Shown: positions 1 through 7,676, counted from the first letter of the stretch. The stretch is 21,595 nucleotides of DNA from an uncultured Collinsella sp. (GCA_900549345.1 UROC01000027.1:1-21595); one strand, 5' to 3'. Numbers and translations: made by a program. The notes: a model not told the origin generated them from the letters alone.

Positions 1-395
1 GGTTGCTCACGGCCGAGATGCTCGACCTGATTGACCATGGCGCACCCAACATCATCTGCACGCAGCCCTTCGCGTGCCTGCCCAATCACGTGGTGGGCAA
101 GGCCGTGATCAAGGAGTTGCGCCGCCAGCATCCCGAGAGCAACATCGTCGCGGTGGACTACGATCCCGGTGCGTCTGAGGTCAACCAGCTCAACCGCATT
201 AAGCTTATGATCAGCGTGGCCAAGGAAAACATGCGCGCCGGCAAGGGCTTTAAGCTCGAGAAGGTGGCGCCGCTCGCGATGGACGAGGTTACCGGCCAGA
301 TGCGTGCCCACGATGGCTGCGTGAGCTGCGGACCGGCCAGCGAGGAGGCCGTGGCATCGGTCGCCGAGCGTCTGGGGCGCGGCGTTAAGAAGTAG
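1..395 (+). CDS. 2-hydroxyacyl-CoA dehydratase activase-related protein, C-terminal fragment
   Basis: Only the last ~131 codons are in the window; the true start lies to the left. The visible part carries the signature of the C-terminal end of the large activase fusions (BadF/BcrA/HgdC-type ATPase plus the DUF2229 region): CTQPFACLPNHVVGKAV, then VDYDPGASEVNQLNRIKL. Family members are usually about 1400 residues and are thought to couple ATP hydrolysis to electron transfer into radical acyl-CoA dehydratases, acting in the cytoplasm; the exact substrate is not known for most. The tail has a CVSC cysteine pair close to the stop, which could be a metal or cluster ligand (inference). It is followed by a clear terminator at 424-458, so it ends its own transcript. 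The 3-hydroxyacyl-CoA dehydrogenase downstream would fit acyl-CoA metabolism but is separately transcribed. Confidence 0.8.
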   Translation, partial: LLTAEMLDLIDHGAPNIICTQPFACLPNHVVGKAVIKELRRQHPESNIVAVDYDPGASEVNQLNRIKLMISVAKENMRAGKGFKLEKVAPLAMDEVTGQMRAHDGCVSCGPASEEAVASVAERLGRGVKK

Positions 396-423
396 ACGGC
401 CTGCTTTGGGCTAGATATGGGGC

Positions 424-458
424 AAACGGGTGGTAGCCGTACCGGCTATCACCCGTTT
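424..458 (+). terminator. Rho-independent terminator after the activase-related gene
   Basis: A 16-bp stem (424-439 with 443-458, one G-U pair) with a 3-nt loop ends in TTTT. It lies 29 bases after the stop codon. The A-run at the left base of the stem would also allow weak termination on the other strand. Confidence 0.75.
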
Positions 459-604
459 TACTGGACATGGAACCCTGAGTTAATGAACAGGTGTAGCCGT
501 TCGCCGCAAATTACCGTCCGTTTATGGAACCCACCCCCAGTGCGCGTCATCCTTACGGTTGAATAAATACACATCTATGGAATTACGTAAGAGAGGACCG
601 TTCC

Positions 605-1564
605 ATGAGCTACAAGACCGTTTGTGTTGCCGGTGGCGGCGTGTTGGGAAGCCAGATTGCCTTTCAGGCCGCCTACTGCGGCTTTGATGTGACGATTTGG
701 CTGCGCAGCGAGGGCAGCATCGGTCGCACCCAGCCCAAGATCGATCATGTACGCGAGGAGTACATCGCGGCTATTGAGGGCATGGCGGGCGGCACGGGCG
801 AGTGGTGCGCCGGTATTGCCGATAGCGGCCAGCCCTTCGACAAGGAGGCGGCGCTCGCTGCCGTCGAGCGTGCCTACTCCACACTCAAGCTGGAGCTCGA
901 TCTTGCCAAGGCCGTGGCCGACGCTGACCTGGTCATCGAATCTATGGCCGAGGACGCCCAGGCAAAGATTGACTTCTACAAGAAGCTCGCCCCGGTACTC
1001 CCGCAAAAGACCGTCGTCGTGACCAACTCCTCCACGCTGCTGCCGAGCACCTTTGCCAAGTACACCGGCCGTCCCGAGAAGTACCTGTCGCTGCACTTTG
1101 CCAACTCCATCTGGAAGAACAACATGACCGAGGTCATGGCACAGGACCAAACCGACAAGCGCTACTTCGACGAGCTCGTCGACTTTGCCAACGATATCCG
1201 TATGCTTGCCCTGCCCGTCAACAAGGAAAAGAACGGCTACCTGCTCAATTCCATGTTGGTGCCGTGGCTGCTTTCGGGCCTTGACCTGTATGTCTCGGGT
1301 GTGAGTGACCCCAAGAGCATCGACCTCGCGTGGACGCGCGGCACCGGCGCTCCCAAGGGCCCGTTCCGCGTATTCGACACGGTGGGCATCCAGACGGCCT
1401 ACAACATCGTCATGCAGTATCAGAAAGTCCCGGGCCTGGTGAGCCCGCTGCTCAAAAAGATGATGATGCCCTACAACTTTAAGGCTATGGCGTCCGTCCT
1501 CAAGAAAATGCTCGACGAAGGCAAGCTGGGCGAAAGCTCGGGCGAGGGCTTCTTTACGTACTAA
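605..1564 (+). CDS. 3-hydroxyacyl-CoA dehydrogenase family protein
   Basis: A 319-residue cytoplasmic NAD-dependent dehydrogenase expected to oxidise a 3-hydroxyacyl-CoA to the 3-oxoacyl-CoA, or the reverse. The N-terminal Rossmann fold begins at residue 5 with the dinucleotide motif GGGVLG (10-15). IESMAED (111-117) matches the conserved strand after the nucleotide site. Catalytic His is probably H164 in LHFAN, and N210 in KNGYLLNSML matches the conserved substrate-site Asn. The C-terminal domain ends in GKLGESSGEGFFTY, the usual closing motif, although the common R-K before the last Gly is replaced by E-S-S. It is some 30 residues longer than a typical 3-hydroxybutyryl-CoA dehydrogenase because of an insertion around residues 40-95. 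AGAGAGGA lies upstream of the ATG. It appears monocistronic. Substrate chain length cannot be read from the sequence. Confidence 0.85.
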   Translation: MSYKTVCVAGGGVLGSQIAFQAAYCGFDVTIWLRSEGSIGRTQPKIDHVREEYIAAIEGMAGGTGEWCAGIADSGQPFDKEAALAAVERAYSTLKLELDLAKAVADADLVIESMAEDAQAKIDFYKKLAPVLPQKTVVVTNSSTLLPSTFAKYTGRPEKYLSLHFANSIWKNNMTEVMAQDQTDKRYFDELVDFANDIRMLALPVNKEKNGYLLNSMLVPWLLSGLDLYVSGVSDPKSIDLAWTRGTGAPKGPFRVFDTVGIQTAYNIVMQYQKVPGLVSPLLKKMMMPYNFKAMASVLKKMLDEGKLGESSGEGFFTY

Positions 1565-1794
1565 AAATGATCTCTTGGGGGTGGAAGCGTTGGGGATCTA
1601 CGGTAGTATGCGACAAAATCTGAATTGATCGGGCAAGAGCTGTAGCGCGCGTTGACGTTTGACCAATGGAGCGCAAAAATGCACCGTTCGCCGATACTCC
1701 TCTCGCGAGTGGTTGCCATATGGTTTGATGTTGGAAATATATGACTGCCGCCGGGCTGCGGGTGACGTTTGCTCTGATATCGGAGGTACCAAGT

Positions 1795-1833
1795 ATGTTT
1801 CACGCTCCGTTAAACAAGTATCGGGCTGGTTAA
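1795..1833 (+). CDS. possible 12-codon leader ORF (or frameshifted N-terminus of the next gene)
   Basis: ATG at 1795 is preceded, with 7-nt spacing, by a perfect GGAGGT (1782-1787), the best ribosome site in the neighbourhood. It encodes MFHAPLNKYRAG and stops at TAA 1831-1833, one base before the ATG at 1835 of the next gene, which has no good ribosome site of its own. Two readings are possible. It may be a true leader peptide with stop-start reinitiation. Alternatively a single extra T in GGTTAAT may have split one gene, in which case the protein would read RAG-N-MGRRTISI and start at 1795. Not recognised as any known leader. Confidence 0.4.
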   Translation: MFHAPLNKYRAG

Positions 1834-1834
1834 T

Positions 1835-2284
1835 ATGGGCCGCCGTACTATCTCGATAACCCTTGCAGTGGTTTGCCTAGCTGTGCTCCTGGGCGCTATG
1901 GGGCAGTTCGCTATAAGTCGAGAAACATCCTATATGCAGGAATGTGCTTCCGAAGGCTTCGCCATTGATGGTTACTATCGGGATGACAAAACGAGTCGGG
2001 AAACCCTGGCTTTTCTTGAGGAGGACAACTGTCGATGGCAGCTGGTTGACCAAGACGGAATCTGCACAGACGGGCAGTTTAAGCGTACGGATGACCCCAA
2101 CATTCTGATATTAAAGAATGAAAACGGCGAAATATTCGGTACGGTCCACGTGGCGCATATTTCGCGCCGACGCGATCAGGGCTTGCTCTACCTATTTAGA
2201 GATACCAAGGTGACCCGTTTTTATCTGGTGAGCACCGATCCGGCGTTTATGGTGGAGTCTGGCGATGTCGATGTGGGCAGTTGA
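1835..2284 (+). CDS. small membrane-anchored or secreted protein of unknown function
   Basis: A 149-residue protein I do not recognise. Residues 1-4 are basic (MGRR), then ISITLAVVCLAVLLGAMGQF forms one hydrophobic segment of a signal anchor or signal peptide. There is no Cys lipobox, so it is not a lipoprotein. The exported part is polar and has two cysteines in the order EDNC...DGIC (about residues 65-76), which could form a disulfide. Its shape (short beta-rich sequence, DxxC, DDPNILILKNENGEIFGTV) resembles the small exported hypothetical proteins common in Coriobacteria, but this is only an impression. The ATG has no clear ribosome site; translation probably depends on the ORF ending at 1833, or the true start is at 1795. 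The 230 bases upstream (1565-1794) hold no gene and no promoter that I can place with confidence. Confidence 0.6.
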   Translation: MGRRTISITLAVVCLAVLLGAMGQFAISRETSYMQECASEGFAIDGYYRDDKTSRETLAFLEEDNCRWQLVDQDGICTDGQFKRTDDPNILILKNENGEIFGTVHVAHISRRRDQGLLYLFRDTKVTRFYLVSTDPAFMVESGDVDVGS

Positions 2285-2295
2285 TTCACGGCAAT

Positions 2296-2345
2296 AAAAC
2301 GGCGAGCGGGGCGCGGGTGTGAACTGCACCACGCTATTTGCTCGC
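2296..2345 (-). terminator. possible terminator for the DUF389 gene
   Basis: On the minus strand a GCGAGC / GCTCGC outer stem encloses a weaker inner GGTG...CACC pairing and is followed by CGTTTTATT. The loop is large and imperfect, so this is tentative. It lies between the convergent genes ending at 2284 and 2410. Confidence 0.3.
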
Positions 2346-2409
2346 GTCCGTATCGCGTTTGCGCCTCGTCATAACTTGCGTCCGTGCGAGCGCTCATCCC
2401 GCGCCGGCA

Positions 2410-3549
2410 TCACTTCACATCGAACTCCACGCGATCGAGTTCGGGTACGTTGAGGTTGATGAGTTTACGAGCGACGTGGCGGTCGTGTGCCCCAAGCGCC
2501 TCGCTTGTCGTCACATGGGCGACAACCTCGCGCTCGACAAGGCCCTCCTTCTCGCCTTCGGTAGCCGAGGTCTCGACGGCGACGGTGTAGTCCTTAAAGC
2601 TTGGCAGCACCGCGGCAAGCTCGCGCGTAGTTTCGGTGACGCCATAGCCGTCCTGCACGCCGGCCTGCGCCGAGCCAATAGACCCCGCGGTCATAACGAT
2701 GCAGGGGATGGCAAAGATCACCGTGCCCACGATGATGCGGCGGCGCACCTTGTGTGACAGCTCATCGACCTCGGCGTTTTCCTCGGCGGTCACAATGCCG
2801 TCGCCGTTGAGGTCACGCTTGAGCGGTACACGTAGAAGAAGCAATACGGCTTCGGCCGCCAGCGCGATAAAGACAACGTTGATGCCAAATTCGTAGAGCG
2901 CCGAGAGAAACAGCGACCCGCTCGCGATGGCGATGCCGTAACCCGCCGCGCACAGGGGCGGCATGAGCGCGGTTGCCACGGCCACGCCCGCGATAAGCGT
3001 CGCGGGCTCCTGGTCGCGCGAGTTGCCCAGGCCTCCGGCAAAGCCACCCGCGAGCGCGACGGCAAGATCCCAGACGGTGGGTGTCGAGTTGTCGATGATA
3101 GCGGCCGTGGTGGTGCCGAGCGGTGAGAGCTTAAAGTACAGCGTGGACGTGATCAGGCAGAAGGCCATCTGCAACGCGAGACCGGCAATGGCCTCGACGG
3201 TAATCTCGCGGTCGAGCGTGGCGATGCCATATGCCATGGCAAGGACCGAGCCCATGAGCGGGCAGATGAGCATGGCACCTACAATGGCGATATCCGAGTC
3301 GATATCGAGGCCGATGCTCGCGATCAACATGGCAATGATCAGGATGCATAAGTGCGAGCCAGTCAGGCGCGCCCCGTTTACAAAGCGTTTACGAATCACG
3401 TGATAGGGCGCGCGTCCCTCGCGAATGTTGAACGCCTGCTTAAGGAAACGGGTAGCATTCTCCATGGCCTCGCTGTGTGCAGGGCGTATACCGTGACGAC
3501 GATGATGACGCTCGCGCAGCCGCTTGATCTGTTGTTTGTCGAGTTCCAT
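2410..3549 (-). CDS. DUF389 integral membrane protein with an EF-hand-like loop
   Basis: A 379-residue multi-pass membrane protein of the DUF389 (uncharacterised hydrophobic domain) family; the function of the family is not established. The DUF389 core covers about residues 62-240: GSHLCILIIAMLIASIGLDIDS, then AMLICPLMGSVLAMAYG, and further helices at about 120-140, 160-175, 185-208 and 212-242, with the conserved ICPLMG and ATALMPPLC motifs. A last helix lies near 270-290 and a soluble tail follows. Residues 246-257 (DLNGDGIVTAEE) match a canonical calcium-binding EF-hand loop at every ligand position, which is unusual here. The N-terminus is very basic (RLRERHHRRHG). GAGGTAAGC directly precedes the ATG. 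It is in the same direction as the upstream OPT transporter but separated from it by a terminator at 3702-3739. Confidence 0.8.
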   Translation of the reverse strand: MELDKQQIKRLRERHHRRHGIRPAHSEAMENATRFLKQAFNIREGRAPYHVIRKRFVNGARLTGSHLCILIIAMLIASIGLDIDSDIAIVGAMLICPLMGSVLAMAYGIATLDREITVEAIAGLALQMAFCLITSTLYFKLSPLGTTTAAIIDNSTPTVWDLAVALAGGFAGGLGNSRDQEPATLIAGVAVATALMPPLCAAGYGIAIASGSLFLSALYEFGINVVFIALAAEAVLLLLRVPLKRDLNGDGIVTAEENAEVDELSHKVRRRIIVGTVIFAIPCIVMTAGSIGSAQAGVQDGYGVTETTRELAAVLPSFKDYTVAVETSATEGEKEGLVEREVVAHVTTSEALGAHDRHVARKLINLNVPELDRVEFDVK

Positions 3550-3701
3550 GCTTACCTCGTTTAGCTTCTGAGCCGCTTCTTGCGTCTGTCGTCTTTACTC
3601 TACACCGCGTTAGGCGAGGTGTCAGACAAGGTTTGTTGACCTGGAAGTCAGGCCAATCGACATGGCTAAAACGCCGTGAGGATCATAAGAATCAAATAGA
3701 C

Positions 3702-3739
3702 AAAAAAGCGCGGGGCCGGTTTGATTCCGACTCCGCGCT
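3702..3739 (-). terminator. Rho-independent terminator after the OPT transporter gene
   Basis: On the minus strand AGCGCGG pairs with CCGCGCT, with an inner TCGG/CCGG pairing, and is followed at once by TTTTTT (complement of the A-run 3702-3707). It starts 26 bases after the transporter stop codon and separates it from the DUF389 gene. Confidence 0.8.
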
Positions 3740-3764
3740 CTGCGCTGGTGCGTTGTTGTTCGGC

Positions 3765-5468
3765 CTACCCCAGCAGGCTCAGACCAACAGAGACAAACGC
3801 CAGAATAACGCCGACGATGGACTCGCCGCCGAGCAGGCCGCTGGCGACAACAAGGCCCTGTTCCTGGAAGGCGGCGTCCTTGGCAGCCTTCTCCTCGTCC
3901 GAAAGACCAGCGGTGGCGTCGCGGTGGGCGGACCACTTGTCGTAGGCGAGCTTAACGCAGGAGCCCAGGAAAGCCGTGAGCGACATATAGAACGGCAGGT
4001 ACACGCCCAGGCCGATCATCATGGCTGGAATGCCGAGCCAGTACATGACGATACCGGCGATAAAGCCGCCTGCGAACCACGGCACACTCGGGATGCCCGA
4101 GACCATGGTGGCGACGACGCTTGCCTGTGCGGCAACGAAACTCTTGTCGGGACCAAAGGCGTCCGGACCATAGGCGGTGACGAGCGCGACCATGACGGCG
4201 GCAGCGACCAGGGCGCCCACGATGCCGCCGATGGCCTGGCCGACCCACTGTGCGCGCGGGTTGGTGCCCAGCACGGCGCCGGCCTTAAAGTCGTTCATGA
4301 CGTCGCCCGCAAGGCCGCACGCTACGGCCACGATGCCGGCGATAAAGAACAGCTTGACCTGAGCGAGCTGCGCGAAGGCGGCAACGATGAGCATGACGAT
4401 GAGGCCGAAGATCTCCATGGGGTCGATGCCCGTCTGGCCGCAGCTCTGCGCGCTCATGATGGTGGTGACAAAGGTGAACAGCGTGACGATGACGGCCGGA
4501 ACGGGGCCAAGGTCGAGCACGATGGCGATGATCACGGCGATGGCGGCAGCGCCCAGGCCGATGATACCGGCGTCGAGCTTAAGGGAGCCCGAGATGAGCG
4601 ACTGCTCGTCGGTGTCGGTGGAGCTGTCGGCGGCAAGGCCGCGGACGATACCGGCGACCTGCGGCAGGATGTCCTTGAGGACGACGGCGACGCCAAAGCC
4701 CATCATAAGGCCCATACCCAGGGACTTAACAATGCCTTGTGCGGTCATAACGTCAAACAGACCGGTTGCGGTGCCGCCGACAATGATGCCAAAATTGCCC
4801 AGTAGCGCGCCGGCAAACCAGAATGCGACCGGGGCGAAGCCCACGAGGAAGCCGACGGAGAGCAACATGGGCGAGTTGTAGATGGCAAAGGTCACGCCGG
4901 GGATGTTGAGCGTGCACAACATGCTGGGCACAATGCCCAGAGCGTCGCGCAGCACGCTGTAGATGCCGGCGATGGCCATGGAGCCAAAGAGCTGCTTGCC
5001 GGTCTTGCCGCCTGCCTCGGTGGCGCGCAGGGTCTGAGCTGCGGCGTTGCCGGTGGGGAACTCCAGCGCGGCGTCCACGATAAAGTGACGGTGGATGAGC
5101 GCCGTGGCCAGCAGACCCAGGATAGTGCCGGCGAGTGCCACGATAAACATGTCGAGCCAGCTGATCTGGTCGGCATAGCCCAGCATCCAGGCGCCCGGAA
5201 TGGTAAATGCCAGACCGCCGGCGACCATGGCGCCTGCGGACATGATGGTGTGGGTGACGTTTGCCTCGTTGAGGCTGGCGTTGCCCATGAGCTTAAGGAA
5301 GAACAGCGAGATGACGGCAGCGAAGACGATCGGCCAGGGGAGTGCACCCATCTTGAGGGCGGTGTAGGCCGAGCTTGCCGTGATGATCACGCAGCCGAGG
5401 ACGCCGATGACGACGCCGCGCAGCGTGAGTTGCCCGCGCATCGAAGCGCGGTTCGAGGGATTGCTCAT
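3765..5468 (-). CDS. OPT-family oligopeptide (or metal-chelate) transporter
   Basis: A 567-residue polytopic inner-membrane transporter of the oligopeptide transporter (OPT/YSL) superfamily, which imports small peptides or metal complexes with protons. Recognisable features are TLRGVVIGVLGCVIITASSAYTALKMG near the N-terminus, FPTGNAAAQTLRA (137-149), GQTGIDPMEIFG (344-355), DVMNDFKAGAVLGTNPRAQ (389-407) and about 14-16 hydrophobic segments. The loop at 278-297 is acidic. The start is set at 5468 because AAGGAG sits 7 bases before this ATG and residues 5-30 begin the family homology; reading further upstream adds 44 residues unlike the family. The length is slightly below the usual ~600-650 of prokaryotic members. 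It is divergent from coaX, with a possible shared control region (5579-5633), and is monocistronic with its own terminator. The substrate is unknown. Confidence 0.85.
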   Translation of the reverse strand: MSNPSNRASMRGQLTLRGVVIGVLGCVIITASSAYTALKMGALPWPIVFAAVISLFFLKLMGNASLNEANVTHTIMSAGAMVAGGLAFTIPGAWMLGYADQISWLDMFIVALAGTILGLLATALIHRHFIVDAALEFPTGNAAAQTLRATEAGGKTGKQLFGSMAIAGIYSVLRDALGIVPSMLCTLNIPGVTFAIYNSPMLLSVGFLVGFAPVAFWFAGALLGNFGIIVGGTATGLFDVMTAQGIVKSLGMGLMMGFGVAVVLKDILPQVAGIVRGLAADSSTDTDEQSLISGSLKLDAGIIGLGAAAIAVIIAIVLDLGPVPAVIVTLFTFVTTIMSAQSCGQTGIDPMEIFGLIVMLIVAAFAQLAQVKLFFIAGIVAVACGLAGDVMNDFKAGAVLGTNPRAQWVGQAIGGIVGALVAAAVMVALVTAYGPDAFGPDKSFVAAQASVVATMVSGIPSVPWFAGGFIAGIVMYWLGIPAMMIGLGVYLPFYMSLTAFLGSCVKLAYDKWSAHRDATAGLSDEEKAAKDAAFQEQGLVVASGLLGGESIVGVILAFVSVGLSLLG

Positions 5469-5578
5469 ATAAAACTCCTTTGCGTATATCCGCTTCCCCC
5501 GGGAGCGCCGATACGGATACGGCGCGGGAAGTCGGGTTACCAAGGGCCGCCGCGTGAGCTCGCGCGCGACCGCGCACC

Positions 5579-5633
5579 AGTATAGCCGCAAGTTAGTCAT
5601 TTTGGGATGACTGGTTTAGGTAGGCGATATACT
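5579..5633. promoter_or_regulatory. divergent promoter region with inverted repeat between OPT transporter and coaX
   Basis: TATACT, a good -10, occurs on the minus strand at 5579-5584 (towards the transporter) and on the plus strand at 5628-5633 (towards coaX). Midway lies AGTCAT-N6-ATGACT (5595-5612), so the repeat would cover the -35 zone of both promoters. No good -35 hexamer is seen for either one, which would fit an activator- or repressor-controlled pair. Transcript starts were not determined. Confidence 0.4.
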
Positions 5634-5660
5634 GCTGGGCAGACGAAAGGAGCGCCGACG

Positions 5661-6512
5661 ATGCTTAATGGGTGCGCATATATATTGACGGTCGACGTGG
5701 GCAACACGTTCATTCGCTTTGGCCTGTTTGCCGAGGATTCGGCCGCGGCGCAGGAGCGCCCGCTCGCGACGTGCGAGATCACGACGCCGGCCCGTATTAC
5801 GGCCGACGAGGCGCGCATGCGTCTCGTGCAGGTCATGGCCGCACTGGCGGCCGATGCGGGCATGCCGGGTGCGCTTGTGCCCGCGGCTGCTGTGCTGAGC
5901 TGCGTGGTCCCGGCGCTCGAGCGCCCGTGGAAGGCGGCACTTTTCCGCACCTGCACGGGGCGCGTGCTCACCGTGGGGCCGGGACTTAAGACCGGCATAC
6001 CCGTGCACTACGACGATCCGGCCGAGATCGGCCCCGACCGCATCGCCGATGCCGTGGCGGCCCGCGCTGTCTACGGCTCGCCGTGCATCGTGATTGACCT
6101 GGGCACGACGACCAATATCGAGGTCATCGACGCGCACGGTACCTTTGTCGGCGGCGTTATCGCGCCGGGGCTGGCACTCGGCGCCCGTTCGCTCTCGGCG
6201 GCGGCAGCGCGCCTACCCCAGGTTGAGCCCTCGGCGCCAACGCACGTCATCGGACGCAACACGCGTGAGGCCATGCGCTCGGGTGTGGTTTTGGGCGAGG
6301 TAGCCCGCATCGACGGCATGCTCGACATGGTGCTTGCCGAGATGCGCGCGACCAAGGCCGCGGGGGAGGGCGATGTGCCCATCGTCATTACCGGCGACGA
6401 TGCCGAGGCACTTGCGGCGCTGGTCGGCCATAGCCTGACGGTAGACGACGCGCTGACGTTGCGGGGTCTCGCCGAGCTCTACCGCATCAACCAAAAGCCC
6501 CGCCGCGCGTAG
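5661..6512 (+). CDS. coaX: type III pantothenate kinase
   Basis: A 283-residue cytoplasmic enzyme that phosphorylates pantothenate, the first step of coenzyme A synthesis. It shows the ASKHA-fold motifs of CoaX: DVGNT (12-16, phosphate loop), SCVVP (80-84), YDDPAEIGPDR (117-127, containing the GPDR substrate motif), DLGTTT (146-151, second phosphate motif), GGVIAPG (164-170) and IGRNT (197-201). The start at 5661 is chosen because AAAGGAG lies about 8 bases upstream and the family begins just before the DxGNT strand; an in-frame ATG at 5607 would add 18 residues that lie in the inverted repeat and -10 region. Two deviations from the consensus are GTTTN where GTATT is usual and ITGD where TGG is usual; both are probably tolerated (inference). 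A GC-rich hairpin at the 3' end has no T-run. Confidence 0.9.
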   Translation: MLNGCAYILTVDVGNTFIRFGLFAEDSAAAQERPLATCEITTPARITADEARMRLVQVMAALAADAGMPGALVPAAAVLSCVVPALERPWKAALFRTCTGRVLTVGPGLKTGIPVHYDDPAEIGPDRIADAVAARAVYGSPCIVIDLGTTTNIEVIDAHGTFVGGVIAPGLALGARSLSAAAARLPQVEPSAPTHVIGRNTREAMRSGVVLGEVARIDGMLDMVLAEMRATKAAGEGDVPIVITGDDAEALAALVGHSLTVDDALTLRGLAELYRINQKPRRA

Positions 6513-6551
6513 GGCGAGGGGCTGGTGGGATAAGCGCCCCTTCCTTTCACC

Positions 6552-6560
6552 TGCTACAAT
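6552..6560 (+). promoter_or_regulatory. extended -10 promoter of the dCMP deaminase gene
   Basis: TGCTACAAT matches the extended -10 form TGnTATAAT at 8 of 9 positions. No clear -35 is present, as allowed for extended -10 promoters. The transcript would start near 6567, 28 bases before the ATG and just upstream of the GGAGGT ribosome site at 6582. Confidence 0.5.
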
Positions 6561-6594
6561 GGGCCAAACTATTGCGATTTCGGAGGTGTCTGCC

Positions 6595-7119
6595 ATGTCG
6601 GACGATCTTCATCAAACCGCGTCGGGCAAGCGCCGCGACGTTATTAGCTGGGACGAGTTCTTTATGAGCGTGGCCATCGCCGCGCAGCGCCGCAGCAAGG
6701 ACCCCAACACGCAGGTGGGAGCGTGCATCGCCAGCACCAACCACCGCATCCTTTCGGTGGGTTACAACGGCACGCCCTCGGCGCTCAACGACGACTTTTT
6801 CCCGTGGGGTACGAGCGACGACCCGCTGCAGGACAAGCACAACTACGTGGTCCACGCCGAGGCCAACGCCGTGCTCAACTACCGTGGCTCGCTCAAGGAC
6901 CTCGAGGGTTCCACGGTTTACGTCACGCTGTTCCCGTGCCACGACTGCGCCAAGATCCTGGCGCAGGTGGGCGTGGGCGAGGTCGTCTACCTGGACAATA
7001 AGTATGCCGACACCGATGACGGCCGTATCAGCCGCCGCATTCTCGACTCCTGCGGCATCAGCTACCGCCGGGTCATCGTCGATGTCCAGATTGGTACCGG
7101 GGGACAGGCTCGGCAGTAG
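6595..7119 (+). CDS. deoxycytidylate (dCMP) deaminase family protein
   Basis: A 174-residue cytidine-deaminase-fold enzyme, expected to convert dCMP to dUMP for thymidylate synthesis. It has the zinc site HAEAN (H87, catalytic E89) and PCHDC (114-118, zinc ligands C115 and C118), and the family's N-terminal motifs DEFFMSVA, RSKDPNTQVGA and GYNGTPSALND. Similar proteins are annotated ComEB in Bacillus. The start at 6595 is chosen because GGAGGTG lies 7 bases before it; the in-frame ATG at 6559 overlaps the -10 promoter element. The length is typical. The last codons (GTGGQARQ) run through GGGGGACAGG, which resembles the loop of the dispersed hairpins described below but has almost no matching stem. 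It is probably a single-gene transcript. Confidence 0.9.
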   Translation: MSDDLHQTASGKRRDVISWDEFFMSVAIAAQRRSKDPNTQVGACIASTNHRILSVGYNGTPSALNDDFFPWGTSDDPLQDKHNYVVHAEANAVLNYRGSLKDLEGSTVYVTLFPCHDCAKILAQVGVGEVVYLDNKYADTDDGRISRRILDSCGISYRRVIVDVQIGTGGQARQ

Positions 7120-7289
7120 CGCGTGCCAACGCCAGCTGGCGGCAAAACAGCCAAAAGAGCCCCGTCCCAAATTGACTGCTCGTGAAAGTCGTGTCCGCAC
7201 GCATGGCTGGCGCCTAAGCGGGTACATGGCTGTAGTAACATAGCCCCTGTCCGCGGGCGTGCCCGCGTTATTGTGAGAAAGGAGCCCCT

Positions 7290-7568
7290 GTGGCTGTTAA
7301 CGAAGAGCTGCTTAAGAAGGTTCTTGAAGAGATTCGCCCCAACCTGCAGGCCGATGGCGGCGATATGGAGTACGTGGGCGTCGACGACGAGGGTGTTGTC
7401 AAGCTGGAGCTGCAGGGCGCCTGCGCCGGCTGCCCCATGAGCTCGCTAACCCTTTCCATGGGTATCGAGCGCATCCTGAAGGAGCATGTGCCCGGCGTTA
7501 CCCGCGTTGAGCAGGTCAATGCTTCCGGCGAGGCCGAGGACCTGTACGACGAGTACGCGCCGTTCTAA
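7290..7568 (+). CDS. NifU C-terminal domain (Nfu-type) iron-sulfur scaffold protein
   Basis: A 92-residue single-domain protein of the Nfu/NifU-C family, which carries an Fe-S cluster between two subunits and passes it to target enzymes. It has LADGGD-type sequence (QADGGDME, 20-27) and the cluster-binding CAGC (C45 and C48) followed by PMSSLTLSMGIE, close to the family consensus CxxCPSSxxTLxxGIE. It starts with GTG at 7290, with AAAGGAG about 6 bases upstream. No other cluster-assembly genes lie next to it. The 170-base gap to the left includes a 12-bp perfect palindrome (CGCCAGCTGGCG at 7130-7141) and a GCGGG/CCCGC hairpin near 7252-7266. A terminator follows at 7618-7654, so it is probably transcribed alone. 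Confidence 0.9.
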   Translation: MAVNEELLKKVLEEIRPNLQADGGDMEYVGVDDEGVVKLELQGACAGCPMSSLTLSMGIERILKEHVPGVTRVEQVNASGEAEDLYDEYAPF

Positions 7569-7617
7569 GATGCGAAAGCTGCGGACGGTACGCTCCGCAT
7601 AGACGTTACGTCCAAAT

Positions 7618-7654
7618 ATGCGGCTGCGAGCGTAAGGCCCGCGGCCGCATTTGT
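7618..7654 (+). terminator. probable terminator between nifU-like gene and lgt
   Basis: An 11-bp stem ATGCGGCTGCG / CGCGGCCGCAT (7618-7628 with 7640-7650, one G-U pair) is followed by TTGT. The T-run is short, so termination may be partial and lgt may be read through. Confidence 0.5.
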
Positions 7655-7676
7655 ATGTAGGGAGCAGGGGATCGAT

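Noticed and set aside
1672..1697. CAAAAATGCAC and GATACTCC near 1680, like the right arm at 21380-21405
   Set aside because: Blocks are in a different order and spacing; an 11-base match is expected by chance at this scale.
3633..4805. Long open frame opposite the OPT transporter (and similar long frames opposite lgt, DUF6020-like and M20 genes)
   Set aside because: Antisense shadows of high-GC genes: His/Asp/Gly-rich sequence without motifs or ribosome sites.
5469..5600. Longer OPT transporter starting at 5600
   Set aside because: The extra 44 residues are basic and unlike the family, while ATG 5468 has a perfect AAGGAG at correct spacing.
6493..6524. AGCCCC...GGGGCT hairpin at the end of coaX as terminator
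   Set aside because: It overlaps the stop codon and has no T-run; termination is possible but unsupported.
7098..7113. GGGGGACAGGC at the end of the dCMP deaminase gene
   Set aside because: Resembles the hairpin-repeat loop but flanking bases give only a 3-bp stem and it codes for the protein's end; could be chance or a decayed copy.
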